NCBI RefSeq assembly: GCF_963678635.1
Contig: NC_087068.1
Location: forward strand, 50,671,724-50,735,723
Length of the DNA stretch: 64,000 bases
From: Symsagittifera roscoffensis
Taxonomy: Eukaryota; Xenacoelomorpha; Acoela; Convolutidae
Direction of reading: 5' to 3'
Shown here: positions 1 through 12,539 of the stretch, one piece after another
How the letters are laid out: each line of letters starts with the position of its first letter
Position numbering within the stretch: position 1 is the stretch's first letter
Made by a program: the position numbers and the translations under genes
The notes under the pieces: model-generated
Seen by the model: the letters and a program-made list of their open reading frames with translations, nothing else
What the model was told of the DNA's origin: nothing
Database searches by the model: none

Positions 1-918
1 TTTGCGAAGTACCAAGACGATCTTGTGCCCAATTTGGAACCTCTATCGCCGATAACGGAGAAAACAAATGACGACGAAACCGCAGACGAGGCATCTCCGA
101 GTGTGTTCAGCGACAACAACACTTCAAAACAGTTTGACGTCGCTACTTCCGATTGTGGATCGTACGATGTTAATGAGAGTGACGCCGGAAATTACCCCAG
201 TGACGTGAACCAGACGTTTAATGATACTTTTCCGGAAATGGAAGACGATGATGCCCTTGATCAGAAACACGAAGACAGTGAGCAACGAGACGATCATTCG
301 AATGAGAATTTAGAGTATCTTAGCCCACCGGAGAGGGAACCTATTAACAGCGATGATATTTATATATCATACGGGCCGGGAGTCAGCGGAACTTTGATTT
401 CAGAGCACGCTGAGAATGACGATTATGATCATGACATTGACGATTTGATCGGACCCGGTCAAGAAAGTCCAGAAGAAAGCCAGCCGCCCCCTATCGACAG
501 GTCACAAAAACCGACTGAGGGATCGCCGAGTCACGAGAGTCCAGGATCCCCGTTCCACACCCAAAACGAGGTTGCACAACATTCCACTAATGAAGAGCAG
601 GAAAATGGGGATTCTTTTGACGATGAAGATGGTTTGAATATGGTCCAAGGAGCGTATCCGGATGATGAGGAGATGCGAGGGGAGTATCGACAGGAGAATG
701 AAGAGTCAGCGGGAGAGCGGGGAGAGAGCAGTGATGACGTTGAGGAACGCGACTGCTTCGGAGGAGTCGACTCTTGCGACAGACTGGAAGAGTTCGGAAC
801 CAAAGAGGTCTCAGAAGGTCAGGAAAGTGAAACGGGAAAACTAGGAAGTGAAACTCCTGTCGCGGATCCCATCCAAGGTCACCTTGTGGACTGCAAAGAC
901 GAAGAAACTCCGATTTAA
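1..918 (+). CDS. C-terminal exon of an acidic, disordered protein (partial at the window edge)
   Basis: The frame is open from base 1 (reads FAKYQDDLVPNLEP...) to the stop TAA at 916-918, giving 305 residues with no start methionine needed, so this is the 3' part of a longer gene whose upstream part lies outside the window. The protein is strongly acidic and low in hydrophobic residues, with many Asp/Glu/Ser/Pro runs (EMEDDDALDQ, ESPEESQPPP, DSFDDEDG), no membrane segment and no domain I recognise; it looks like an intrinsically disordered tail. Composition supports coding: the stretch is clearly more GC-rich than the AT-rich DNA beyond 920, and the boundary is abrupt. The function is unknown. 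Candidate polyadenylation hexamers downstream are ATTAAA at 1452-1457 and AATAAA at 1670-1675; neither is proven. An acceptor site cannot be placed because the exon start is not in view. Confidence 0.75.
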   Translation, partial: FAKYQDDLVPNLEPLSPITEKTNDDETADEASPSVFSDNNTSKQFDVATSDCGSYDVNESDAGNYPSDVNQTFNDTFPEMEDDDALDQKHEDSEQRDDHSNENLEYLSPPEREPINSDDIYISYGPGVSGTLISEHAENDDYDHDIDDLIGPGQESPEESQPPPIDRSQKPTEGSPSHESPGSPFHTQNEVAQHSTNEEQENGDSFDDEDGLNMVQGAYPDDEEMRGEYRQENEESAGERGESSDDVEERDCFGGVDSCDRLEEFGTKEVSEGQESETGKLGSETPVADPIQGHLVDCKDEETPI

Positions 919-2030
919 AACTTGAACTCCTCAGACCCAAAAACTTAATATTTTTTACCAATCCGCTCCATTGAAAGATGCTTAGTTTACTAGTTCTATG
1001 GCTGCATTAAGATGCTATGAGAGATAATTGCATGAACAATTTCCGTGCAATAGTGGTTGTCACAAGGATAAAAGCAATTTTGTAGTGAGTGGATAAATCG
1101 TATTTTCTACCCAAAGCATGAGATGTTTGAACAATTCGTGCAATTCTAATGAGATTTTAAATTTAGTGTCAGAGCCTGAATTAGATTTAAGGCTGTGTAA
1201 AAATTTCTTATTCTATTCTAATGCACACTCTAGTTTGTAAATGTGAATTTTTTATTTCAAGTTAATCTTGCAATCGTTTTTGTTATAACCTTGCTCGACT
1301 TGATATTTTTTGTTTCATTTACCATGTCTTGTGAATGTACATATTTATCTGTGGCTTCTACGTTCTATCCCGTCATGAAGTAGTTTTATCTGCTCGAAAA
1401 ATTTCTTACCTTTGATAATTTATTGCAAATTGACTACATAGTGCTGGCACAATTAAATGGCATATTTGCTACCTTGAAATATTTAACAAAGATATACCTC
1501 AAATGAAATGGAAATGATGCTGGTATGGAAAAATTCTGCTTAGCTTGTCGCTATCAACAAAGTCATTTCTTTCTATAAATTGGAATAGAGAAATTATGAT
1601 AGTTAAATATGGGATTGGGCTAAGCAGATATCATAACATTGCATCGTGCAGCTACTTTCCTCGCAGATGAATAAAATTTACCATCGACACGTTTTTGGCA
1701 GTAGGCCTTCAAGTGTAAAAAAGTATTTCAGAAAAAAAACTTTTTGGAAAGAAAACAAGATTAGCAGGTTGCTGGCAAAAATTTGGGTGCACGTTTTCAT
1801 TTTGGCCAAGAGGTCCCTTATTACACAAGCAAAGCTTGTGTTACTGTGAGAAACTCTTTTTTCCAACCTAAGTCGCAAATATTGTTGCAACGCAAATATT
1901 TTTGCCACAAAGTGTGCTCATTTTGCAAGAGTTCATTTTGATCAATAAACAGCTACTAAGTACAGCCAATGCTAAGGATATTAACACAGACTATAATATT
2001 ACAAATAGCACTTTAGCTTCAAGGTAGCAT
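919..2030. other. AT-rich 3' flank, no gene seen
   Basis: This stretch follows the stop codon of the acidic protein and probably contains its 3' UTR. It holds no convincing reading frame, RNA gene or repeat that I can identify. Two possible polyadenylation hexamers are present (1452 and 1670). Confidence 0.5.
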
Positions 2031-2100
2031 GGATCTGTAGCGTAGAGGTAGGGAAGGAGACCCGCAACAAAAAAAAGGTTCGAACCTGGGCAGGTTCGGA
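2031..2100 (+). repeat. tRNA-like head (pol III A/B boxes), SINE-like
   Basis: The segment has an A-box-like TAGCGTAGAGGTAG and, about 35 nt later, a B-box-like GGTTCGAACC, which is the arrangement of an internal pol III promoter. The acceptor ends do not pair, so it is not a functional tRNA. It is followed by T-rich DNA, as are the other tRNA-like heads in the window, suggesting an old tRNA-derived SINE. Confidence 0.5.
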
Positions 2101-2570
2101 TGTTTTACATCAATTTTTTCGTATACTAATTGAAATATGTCAGCTGTATAAACTCAGGCATGTTAGTTGGTTTTTTTTCCAAACTGACCGTCACTGCTTA
2201 TGCGTCATAATTGGCGTGCGCCACTTATAAAATTTTGTAGAGTCAAAGTTTTACTCATTTAGTTTTTCCCAGTAGCGTTACCGGTCAGACTTTTGCTTGT
2301 GTATGCGAAGTGCAATTTATCTGTGAAAAACAAATCAGTCCAATTTAATTTTGCAAACATCATTCAATTTAGCAAAAATTGAGATACGGAAAAAGTTAGC
2401 ATCAAAAAACTAATAGCTTAACAACATTTGCTCAATATATGTTTTTTGATCTGCTGTTTTTTTTTCTCGAAAATATCTTGAAAGATGAGTAAGCGTTATC
2501 AAACCGGATTGTAAGAGTTTTTGGGTTAGCAGCTTTTTTTAACAGAATCGCTTGAATGTTTGCTTGTCCG

Positions 2571-2640
2571 GCACTTAGCCTGGAGGAGAAGAATAATTCT
2601 GGGACGGCAAAGGTCCTGGGTTCTAATCTGATTAGGAACT
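2571..2640 (+). repeat. tRNA-like head of a SINE-like element
   Basis: An A-box-like TTAGCCTGGAGG is followed by GGTCCTGGGTTCTAATCTGA, a B-box-like block. The same head and following sequence (T-rich stretch, then TTTGTCTGCTT...TTGCCACAT) recur at about 55965-56160, so the two are copies of one family. Confidence 0.45.
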
Positions 2641-4318
2641 TCTTTTTAAACTGGAAATATTCTTTTCCAAACAAATTGTCGGCTATATAGTTTGTCTGCT
2701 TTGGTTTTGTCAGCTTACTTGCCACATCGTAGAACTGATTTTTCTGTACCCAATTTTCAATGTAGTTACTGTTAGTAATTTGAATTACTGCAATTTTGAT
2801 TTTACTAGCCGTAAATTTGTATATTTTGACGTTTTTCTTTTTACTATTTTTTGCTTTTATTCGGCTAAAAAATTTTAAGCTTCATTCCGGATCGAACAAA
2901 GTTCTTAAATGCTTAGAAAAGAAATTATGGTTCGATCGAAGTTTTTTCATGGCAGCCACATTTTTGGTTCTACGGGAAATCATTTAAGTTTTGTCGGCTC
3001 AGTTGCAGCTTGTTATGTATTTTTTGAATTGTGTTTTGTCGATTGTGTTTCATGCTTCCAGACAACATTTTGATAATTTTCAGTTAGGTTTTTTGAAGTG
3101 TTATTTTTTTCTTATTTTTGGTTTTTGTGGTTTTCTCTTACTGTCTGTTAGATTGCACTGCTAATTTTATGTTGTATCTCAAGTGGTGCGGAGCCTCGTT
3201 CTGCCTCTGTGTTGAAATTTGAAAAACGCTTTTAAAAAATGGTTCATTTTTTTCCGGTTTGTAGATGAGTAGATGAATGCAAATAATGGACTTAAACAGC
3301 AATTTTTTCAATTGTGAAAACTTTTACTGAAAATACTGTTTCCGCATTTCGTTGCATGCTTGACGATTGTTACTTATATAGTTCATGAATTGCAATTCCT
3401 TTTCAGCATCTTTAAAATGGTTGTTTCATTTGCGTAGGAGTGTTTCATGGCTGCCAGCCAGAGAAGACCTTGAGATCTCGTTGAAGCAGTCTAAAAACAG
3501 AAAAAAAGTTTGTGGAATATGTATAGACAAATATAAGTGAGTTTAGAAAATGTATAGGTTCCAAGTTTTTTAGTGACAACAATATCGATTCTATGCACAA
3601 TTTTTTAAACTTTGTAGGGTCAAATACCGTAGATATTTTTTGAACTTTCATTAATTGCCGTTGATTGTGTTTCTGGACGTATTTTCCGCAAATAGAACAT
3701 AATTCCAGGCTTCATTTTGAATTTTTTTTGTGTTTTTTGAAGTGTTTTTTTTTATTTGGATCTATTGGTTTTCTTCTTATGTCTGCTACCTTGAACTGCT
3801 TTGTTATGTTGCATCGCAAGCTGTGAGAAGCTTCGTTGTGCCTCTGTGTTAAACATTATTCACGCTAGACTTTATTTTCAGCGATTTGATTTTTACACTT
3901 GCGAAGCACAGTGTATTGGTACACACTTTTTTTCCAACCTTAGTCGCAATTGAAAGTTCTACTTTCGGTGGCTCTTTTGTATCAGTAGATTCTGGTAGCA
4001 ACATAATATTAAATATGCTTTGACATTTGATAAGTAAAAAGGTAACACCACATGCATTTTTAATTCATCAAATGAACCGAAAAAAAATATTTGTTTCAAA
4101 CAGCATTCAACAATAAGAAGCTCAATTTCAGAATTTTTCCATCTTAATGTATCTCGCAATTTTTTTGGAATGCATAACTTATATATAATTTGGCTTTATG
4201 CTTTCCAATTTATGCAGAATGTGGTCGTTTTGCATTTAATTCTACTTTTGTGCATCGAATTGGCAATTTATTAGCACGAGTAGCTGTTTTATTGGTGGCT
4301 AGTTTTTGGGGATTTTAA

Positions 4319-4395
4319 GCATCCGTGGCATAGTGGTTAGTGCATGAGAATCAAACGTGCCAGGAAGCGGATTCAAATCCGACACATAGCCGAGT
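4319..4395 (+). repeat. tRNA-like head with near-consensus A box and B box
   Basis: The A box TGGCATAGTGG fits the pol III consensus, and GGATTCAAATCC about 45 nt later fits a B box. The 5' GCATCCG and the 3' end do not pair as an acceptor stem, so I read this as a tRNA-derived SINE head and not a tRNA gene. The 38-nt tail motif follows at 4461-4502, which would give an element of about 180 bp. Confidence 0.55.
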
Positions 4396-6600
4396 TTTTG
4401 CTAATTCAAGGCTTATTTCTACTTTTTCTTCTTTCACTTGATGGAGTTGCTTTTTGGTCGTGTTCTCGCAAGTGTTTGCGAATTACAGTTCGCCTCTGTG
4501 TGAAATCTTTGGCGAGGTTATCAAATCGAAGCAAAAAATTTTTTCGGAGGTAAGCAACTTAAGCACAAGAATCACTGAATAATAAGATTTTAATTCTTGA
4601 GCAAGGTTATTGAGTCAGAGCAAAGATTTTTTTGCAAGAAGGCAACTTGTCTACAAAAATCATATACTCATATGATAGCTCGGTTCATAGTCATTGAATG
4701 TTTTAGATGTTGCCACACGTTTAACCGAGAGGTAACGTCCATGCTTGGCGTACCCAAAAATTATTGGTTTGAGCCCGGCCAATTTTTTTTTTTGATAACT
4801 AAAAAACTTCCCCATAAAAATGGTTTTCAGACTCGTTTGTCTTCATATTGCCTGCTTAGTTTCCACTGCACAAGTTTTGATTCAAATATAGCCACCTTTC
4901 ACACAAATCGAAAATCATTGATTCAACCATGATATTGAAAAATAATTGGTGTATGGTTTTCGGGAGTTTTTTACCTTTGCGATAAGCAAGGGTATTGCAA
5001 TCGGGTACTAGACTTTTTCCCGTAAATAAATTTGGGCACAGATTTTGAACGTGAAAAAGATAAACGTGTTTTACTGGAGAGGTGAATTTAATGGATGCAT
5101 GTTAGGCATGGGCCTTGCGTGTCTGTTATGAGTTCCTTTAATAGTATTTTGTGTGCCAAATTTTTTTGGTATCTTTGCGGCGCATGAGTGTCGGCTTTAA
5201 CTGTGTCGGCTTATTTTCCGAATCCGAACTACTCTTTTTCAATTCCTTCTTACTTTTTATTTTGAAAATTTCCAAATCAATTTCATAGACTTTTTTAATA
5301 AAAGTGAAAAATTTGAACATGAAAAAAAATATAACAATTTTTGTGAAATTTAAAAAAAAAAAATTTTTATTTTCGTATTTTTGCGTTGTGTTTTCCAGTT
5401 TGAATAATAATTTCGTTTGAAACCTTTGATGCTTTTGTTTTTTTATTTTTTTAATAGTTTCTTCTGGTTTTTAATTGAACTTATAAAATTTTGCAATTTT
5501 TCACAACAATTCAAATTATTGGTTCATCGCTTTCTAATCCATATTATTTTAAATGAAAAATGAGGACCAAGCAAGTCTAAGTTGCCAGCAAATCTGAAAT
5601 TTTTAAATTCAAATTTTTTAAATTATTTTAACGAAAACTGCTATTTCAGTTCATCGCTTTGCAATGTCAAGTTGAGTTGCGGTCTGCTAATTTTCCTAAT
5701 GCATTTGTTGAGTTTCTCCAATTTTGAGCAGTTTCAACAAAAAAAAACTATTGAAAAAACCCTCTTTTGTTTTTTGTTTGCTAATAGAAAAAACTTACGT
5801 TTTTTTTGCGTCTAGCTATATTTGAATGTTTTTTGGGCGTTGATCGGTTTTCAAGTGTTGTTCTGCGTAGGTTCAAGGAGGTGGACTTGAAACATTTGAA
5901 AAATTTTGTGATTCAATTTTTTTTTCTCAACAGGTGTCTTCTCAAATATTGTCGGCTAAGTTGCCACATCAGTGATTTTTTTCCTGTAGTTTTTTTCTCG
6001 ATTTTTTTTCTTGTTTCCACATTGTTGTAGTTGAAAGATCATGTGTTGCGCATTCTAGTCTTAAATGGACTTAACACAGTAAAAAAATTATGAAATCAAA
6101 TTTTTTTTGGTGAACTTGTGTCTGCTCAAAATTTTTTGGCTTTGTTTCCCCTTCGTATGTTTTGTTCGTTTTTAAATCAAAACTCAAATTTCTGGCATGC
6201 TCCCCTAGAATGAACTTCTATCGAGACAAACAAAAACTTATTTTGTGGTAGAACTAGTTTTTTCAACGTTTTGCTTTTTTTACTTTTTTTTTTCAATCGC
6301 AAGTAGTACGAAGCTCAGCTTCACTTTTGTGTAATACAGTATATTTTGTCTGTTTATTCTCCTCCTCGGCAATTTCTTGAAATTATTTCATTAAATTGGT
6401 GGCATTTATAAGAAAAATCTCCTGTTCACGTAATTATTTCTTTTGCCTGGTTTGAGCTTGTCAAAAAAATTAATATTGTTTAACTAGAAGACAAAATCAA
6501 TAATTTTTAGAAATTATTCAGGAAGCAAAAAAACTAATTTTTTTTCATATTCGCTATAATTTTTTTCTATTAAAAGATTTGTATGAGGTAGCTGGAACAA

Positions 6601-7228
6601 GTGGTTTGCTCAGTCAGGATGTCGAATGCTGCGTAATCCAGAGGTCATCGATATGAACCTGTAATTGACTGTTTGTTTTGGTTTTTCATTGCAAACTTAG
6701 CTTGTTTTTGCATTTTTAAATATTACATTTTATGCCTTCTTTCTACTTTTCCTAAAACTTTCGTTGATAAAAAAGGAACATGAGTAAGGAGGTGCAGCTT
6801 AGCCTGGTTTTCGAAAAAAATTGGCTATTGCCTAAGTTTTTAATGCATAATTTTTGTTGAACATTTTGAATAACTGAAAACGTTTTATTGATTCTTAAAA
6901 AATTAATTTCCTCCCACTAAAACAAAAGTGATTGCTGATGACTCAAAAGCCTTTTCAAGTAAACAGTTAGTCTAAAATGATTCATTGTTTCATTTCACGC
7001 GGGTGTAAGCAAATCTAAAGTCTGCAGCCGATCTTAATGTCGATTCGATTTAAATGCGCGGTGCGCATTCATAAGTTTAAAATTTGAAAATCAGTCCGAT
7101 AGTTCCCAAAATGAAAAAGCAGTCGCATAAATTCTACAAAGTTTCTGTTGATCGAAGACTACATTTTTCGTCTCTAAATTCCAACTGATTTTTGCGTTGC
7201 CACTACGCGGTAAAAATTTGCTCTAAAA
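6601..7228. other. AT-rich intergenic DNA with one weak tRNA-like head
   Basis: At 6601-6665 an A-box-like TGCTCAGTCAGG and a B-box-like GATATGAACC appear in order, but both are weak. Nothing else in the stretch can be supported. Confidence 0.3.
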
Positions 7229-7312
7229 ATCATACCCCCTGATGGAAAAAAGCTTGCTAGAAGTTTAAAGATCATACCCCCTGATGGAAAAAAGCTTGCT
7301 AGAAGTTTAATT
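7229..7312. repeat. Perfect 42-bp tandem duplication
   Basis: A unit beginning ATCATACCCCCTGATGG starts at 7229 and again at 7271, with no difference seen over about 40 bases of overlap. Such identity in an otherwise diverged region means it is recent, or an assembly slip. Confidence 0.85.
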
Positions 7313-7446
7313 ATCCGTAAAAATCTCGAAATTTAAAAAATCGAACTTTTTTCTCGAGTTTCTCTCAAATTGGGTTATATTGAAGTAAAAATTGATGACG
7401 ACAAAATTTGCTTAGATATTAAACAGAAAAATATAGGGCGATTTGT

Positions 7447-8392
7447 TTGCAAATTTTGGGCCCAAAAATGTACCTCAAAACGGACCATATTTGTTTTTTT
7501 TTTCCTTCAATTAAAAACTACGCCAAAACTATAGAGTCAATTGACGACAAATTTATACAAGACTGCTCGTATCAGGGCAAAGCCCTGAATGTTCCGCCTG
7601 CCTTTTAAGGTTTATGGAGCAGTAATAACATTTAAAAGTTCAATGAAATAAAACAAAATCAAAAAAAAAATTTCTAAAATTTGAAATTTTTTAATGAAAA
7701 TCATCCCCCCACACGCCATACAAAGTACAAAAGGATAGATTTCGCTCTTTGTAACAAACCAATTATGGCAAATAAGCTTCTTTTAACCAATTTGGAACGA
7801 TTTCTAAGACGGCTTAATAGCGCGAAATATATCGCGCGTTAATTGTCCCAAATTGGCCAAAATGGCAATCTTTAAACCTCCGTAACTTTACGAAAAATGA
7901 TCACAGGTGAAATATCTTTTCAAATTTGAGCTCAAGACAACAATACCTTTCGAATGATGTTAAAAAATTCCGTCAAAAATGGCTAGTTAAAAAGTCGAAA
8001 TTTGTCTGAAGAAAAAAAACCCACCCCGAGCACAAATATTCCGTTACTTTCATATCGAAAGTCGGAACAATAAAATTGAGCTATTTAAATACTGCAATAA
8101 AATTTAAGAAGGATTCAATCTTCAAATGAGGGAAAAATTAGTTTTTTTTTTATTTGATAAAATCAATTTGTTAGCTTAACAAAATAATAAACTCTTTTTA
8201 CAAACCTTTTCAAATGTTTTGTGGCAATCTTTTTAGAGATTATACCCTTCTTAAATTTTGTTGGGTTATATAGAAGGATCATTATAAAATAATTTTGATC
8301 AGCAATTGAATCAATAGTTTTTTATATTTAAAAAACCAAAAGATGATTCATTTTTGAGGTGACATTTTGGGCCCAATTTTTGCGAAGCAAAT
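7447..8392. mobile_element. Element-like block with inverted ends, about 0.95 kb
   Basis: The sequence around GGGCCCAAAAATGTACCTCAAAA (7460-7483) recurs inverted at 8353-8392, so the block is bounded by imperfect inverted repeats of about 35 bp. Internal parts (7530-7620 and 7890-8100, including AGACTGCTCGTATCAG and AAAGTCGGAACAATAAAATTGAG) match the reverse strand of 30060-30620, so this is a multicopy family. No transposase is visible; a non-autonomous DNA element is the simplest reading. I could not define target-site duplications. Confidence 0.5.
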
Positions 8393-10072
8393 TGCACCAT
8401 AATGATGCAGCTAAGACTTTAGGCAAATTGTGTCTGCCTCAATTTTTAACTAAATTTAACACAAGTTTAACACATTTGTTTGAAGTTATAAGTTTTATGC
8501 GTTTTGTCCTGATAATTTAAATCAGCGCTGTAAAATGTTTATAACAATAAACAAAAATAATTCATCAATTCGTTGGCTCAAAGTTCGATTATTCAGTTTT
8601 CAAGAAAAAAAATTGGGACTTATGCAACAAATTTTAATTTCGGGTCCTTTGAACTTTTGGATCTGTAGAAATTTACCATTTACGCTGACAGTTTTGATAT
8701 CAAACGTTTGATACAAATTAAAAGTAGAATTTCTGATTTTAAGCAATTAAAACATTGATGTCTAAATTTAAGCAATTAATTTCAAAAGTGCCTTTTATCC
8801 GCTCTCATCAGATTAATTTTATTAAAAACTGGTTGAATGACAAAGATACGGGTGTTAATCTAACCTGCTGTTTTATTATTCTGTCAATGGAAAATGGGGA
8901 AAAAATTTGTGTTCGGTTGTGTTTTTGTTTTTTGTTTTCCACGCAAAAATCAGGTGCCACAAACAATTATCGGAACAAATCGAGTAATTTATCGTATTAC
9001 AGCATTTCAGTCTTACTTGAAACATCATTACAATTTTTCAATTAGTGGTCTCAGTGTTGAGAAAAATTGCAATGAAACTTCATAGATTTAGACTAATTTC
9101 GAGCGATTGAAGCGATTGAAAAGCGTTCGTTGTAAAAAAGCACATGATTTTGGCTCAAAAAAATAATCTTACAAGAATTATTTATTTTTAAAAAAGCATC
9201 AATTAGTGGTGACTTGACAATGAAGTTCTCCCAAAAAACGTTTCATGCTGTAATAAATTTAAAAAAGAGAACTTTTTCTAAATTTCTTTTGATTTTTTTT
9301 GAAGACTGTTGCCAATTATAAAAAAGTTACCATTTTTTACCCGTATGGAATTCTCTCATTGCACCAAGCGCAAAACACTACTCTAATTTCAAGAACTAGT
9401 CACTTGAAGAACTATTTTGTAGTTTTTTATAAATTAGTCGAAATATTCTGTGCTACTTGCAAAACAACTATCTTTGTCCAAATTGGATGAAACTGAATTT
9501 CAAAAACATTTCCATAACATTTTGGGCGATGCATGATGACCAAATTTTCCACAAAATTGATAAATTTCAGTTTGTTTGTTTTTGAATTTGTAGCACATGC
9601 TCTATATTTTCTGGTTATAAGGACATAAATTGGTTACCAGACTTGATCCTCTTCAAGTTTCTTTTAAAGTTGTCAAATTAAGATAAGGAAAAATAGCACC
9701 TTGGTATGGAAGACCACCTTGGTGAAATGGTCGGAACAATAAATTTAATCAGTAATTTTTTATTAATATTTAATTTTAACCAGCTTATTCGGTTCCACTT
9801 ACTGTTCCTTATTTCAAAAAAGCGGCACAATATTTGAAATTGAAGTGCATTTTTCTCCAGATAAATTCAGTTTTTTTTTCAACTAGCAATTTCATTCTGA
9901 AAGATATCAGTTCCAAAATCTCAGATATGAACAACTCACCTGTGACCAATTTCTTGTAGTTATGAGTATTTGAAATTAGCCAGTTTGGCAAATTGTCATT
10001 GTTTGTTGCGCTTTTTTCCAGTTTTAATTCAAATTCATAATATTTGGTGCGAATTAATCCGACTCACACATC
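8393..10072. other. AT-rich DNA, no gene
   Basis: No coding, RNA or clear repeat feature is supported. A short phrase TCGGAACAATAAATTTAATC at 9731-9750 resembles the one at 8065, so another fragment of the 7.4-8.4 kb family may end here. Confidence 0.4.
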
Positions 10073-10078
10073 AACCCA
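10073..10078. repeat. Left 6-bp target-site duplication AACCCA
   Basis: AACCCA lies directly before the AGTAGTGTAATA terminus of the 14-kb foldback element, and the same six bases in the same orientation follow its other end at 24120-24125. Confidence 0.8.
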
Positions 10079-12539
10079 AGTAGTGTAATAATTAATCAGG
10101 AGAGCCGTACATAACCGGTACATTTAAGATTTTGCCAATTCGCGCGCTAAAAAGAGCATGTTCATTAAGTTTTGGTTGATGCATGTTTTCCCTTCTAAAG
10201 TTTGGGGTATTGGCTTGTTTACATGTAAAATGACGTTATATACCTATTATATGCAACCTATTGAACCTAATTCAACCAAGCTATATGGTATATAGGAAAG
10301 CACAAGATTTTGGCAGCGTAGCTTAACTATTGGCTGCGTTGAATGATTTCCTTCAAAAATGCATGTTTTATTGCTGAATCTCGAGGAAAGGAAAATTCGT
10401 CAAGTGTGGCGGCCGCCACCTCTTTTTACGCAAAAATTAATAATCAATTTGACCGAAACAAGAATGAATAATTGCTTTAAGCCAAATGAAGGTAGAAAAC
10501 AAAGAAAAATTACGAAACACTGAAAACTCTAAAACAATGAAATTGGCTTGAAACTTTCGACATTTCCATTTTCCGTGTCTACAGGAGACTGAAAAAACGT
10601 CTGAAATCTATGACAAAAGCTTTGATTTTATAGAAATGTTGAAAGAGCTAATAAGTTGAAATGGCTAAAGATCTTGAAAAACGAGAACACATATGAAAGC
10701 CAAAAGTGCCCATTAATTTTGCTGCAGCCATTTCTAAGACTTGCAAATACCACTTTTTATAATAAAGAGGAAACATTTTTCGGGGCTTCTAGAAAACGTT
10801 TAGTACTTCCTAATAACTTTATTGTGCTAAACAAATTTTTGAAAATATTCATAAAAGCTGACCTAGAAACTGGGGAAAAACTGTTATTTGTGTGCCAATA
10901 TATACGACAAAACAGAGTGACCATCGAATAAAGCAGGTGAAAACTTATCTGCGACTTTTAAGGAAAGCAGTTATTCAAATTAGAGCAAAATCAATCGTTA
11001 AAGACTGAACGCAAACTAAGACAAGTTATGGATACAAACTCAAAACTTGATATGAAATCGGAGTTTTAATTTGAGCATCCAAATTTTTTACTTTTTCCAT
11101 AAAAAATATGCAATTAAATGACCTTTTTAATTTGATACTGCAATCTGGTCAACTGTTCTCAAAATCTTGTAATTAACTTCAAATTGGTTTTAGCTAGAGC
11201 TTTCTATTCAAAAGTTTGAAGCGCTATCAGTTATTATCATTGATTAACCCTCTGCTCAACACATTAAATATTGAGTTTTTTTAATACAAACCTGATCTTT
11301 TGAATGTTTCCATGATAACGCTATTGCCTCTCAAAATACGGTGGCTTTTTGACAAAAAAAATTGATTATACATCTACAACTAATTGTGTTATTAAGAGTT
11401 CAACCTTTCTTTCAAACTATGTTTGAGGTGATCCAAGCTTTCACATTTACGTTCTGATCACTAGCAGGATCAAAACAGTTCGCATCATGATATTTCTTCT
11501 CATTTTTGCATCGATATTTGTCTTCTCTGTTAACAAGACTTGTAATCGAAAAACCGTTAGTTGTTTAAAATTGTAAGATAAAAAATCAAACCTTATCATC
11601 AACACTGTAAACATTGCTTTCACACCAATTTGGCTACAGCAGTTTCCGAAATGTTGTAAGTGCAGTTTTGTGATTTCAATGCATTTCGATAAACTTCAAT
11701 TATGTTGTGTTATCTTAAGCTGCAACGACTAACAAAGATATGTTTAATTTGCCAATATAAAATGTGTTATACATTTTTAATTTGAGGAGTTAAAATTTTG
11801 AGCCTCAAAGTAGAAAGACTTGCTATTTATTTCAAAGACAAAAGGCGTAAGCATTTTGAGCTAAATCATAAATAGCTCTCTCGACTAAAAAAATCTTGAT
11901 TTTAAAACAGTGGTACTGACTGTTTATCTGATTACACAATTGCTTCACTTCAGTGGGTTTATAAATTTGATTCAAAATTATGATTTTTCAAATGAGAACC
12001 ATTGAAAATTTGTGGTTTATAGAGATTGATCAATCATCCTTCAAATATCCAGTACCTGTCACTGAGACTTTGCTCGCTTACCGTCTTCAGCTCTACCAGC
12101 CGCATGTCATTTTCTACCATTCCTCTATCGTGTTCGTCTGCACGATCAATGATTTTCCTCAATAAACCATAATTTTTTAAAATAATTTTGTTATCGTAAT
12201 TTTTATCTCTAGGAGCAACAGTTCATCAAACACTTTTGACTCCATGCTGAGTCCAATTGGACTTGTTGTTTGATGCTTCCATCGACAAATTTTTGTAAAA
12301 ACCCGAAAACTAATCTTTCATGTTACAATTTTAAAACATTTTTCATAATAATTGACTGCAGATAAATTGAAATTATCAATACTGCATATGCCGCTTTTTC
12401 AAACTGAATTGTTCGAACTGTTTTGCAAATCAAGAAAATGAAAAAAACTATCAGTATAGTGTCTCGTTGATTATTCTAGAATTTTCGAGAAACTTAAGAA
12501 GAAAGATAAGAAAGATTTGGATTGAGTTACATATAAATA

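Larger units (their letters stand above)
2101..6600. repeat. T-rich block of degraded SINE-like repeats
   Basis: The region is rich in T runs and has no credible gene. Recurring phrases mark diverged copies of one family: a tRNA-like head (2571-2640, 4319-4395, 4720-4790), a middle phrase resembling TGTCGGCTAAGTTGCCACATC (near 2680-2730, 2985, 5950-5970), and a 38-nt tail motif (3176-3213, 3811-3850, 4461-4502, 6295-6333). Segments 3000-3215 and 3640-3850 can be aligned to each other over most of their length, indicating an old duplication or two insertions in the same orientation. Exact element boundaries cannot be set by eye. Confidence 0.5.

Noticed and set aside
4319-4395. Possible tRNA gene
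   Set aside because: The internal boxes are good, but the acceptor stem does not pair and the anticodon arm is poor, so a SINE head is more likely.
10656-10931. 91-residue open frame in the left arm, with a 76-residue counterpart in the right arm (23311-23541)
   Set aside because: The similarity is explained by the inverted arms. Differences alter amino acids as often as not, the right copy stops early, and no domain is visible.
11980-12165. 61-residue frame in the left arm, mirrored at 22026-22217
   Set aside because: Same reasoning: shared by descent of the arms, no sign of coding constraint.
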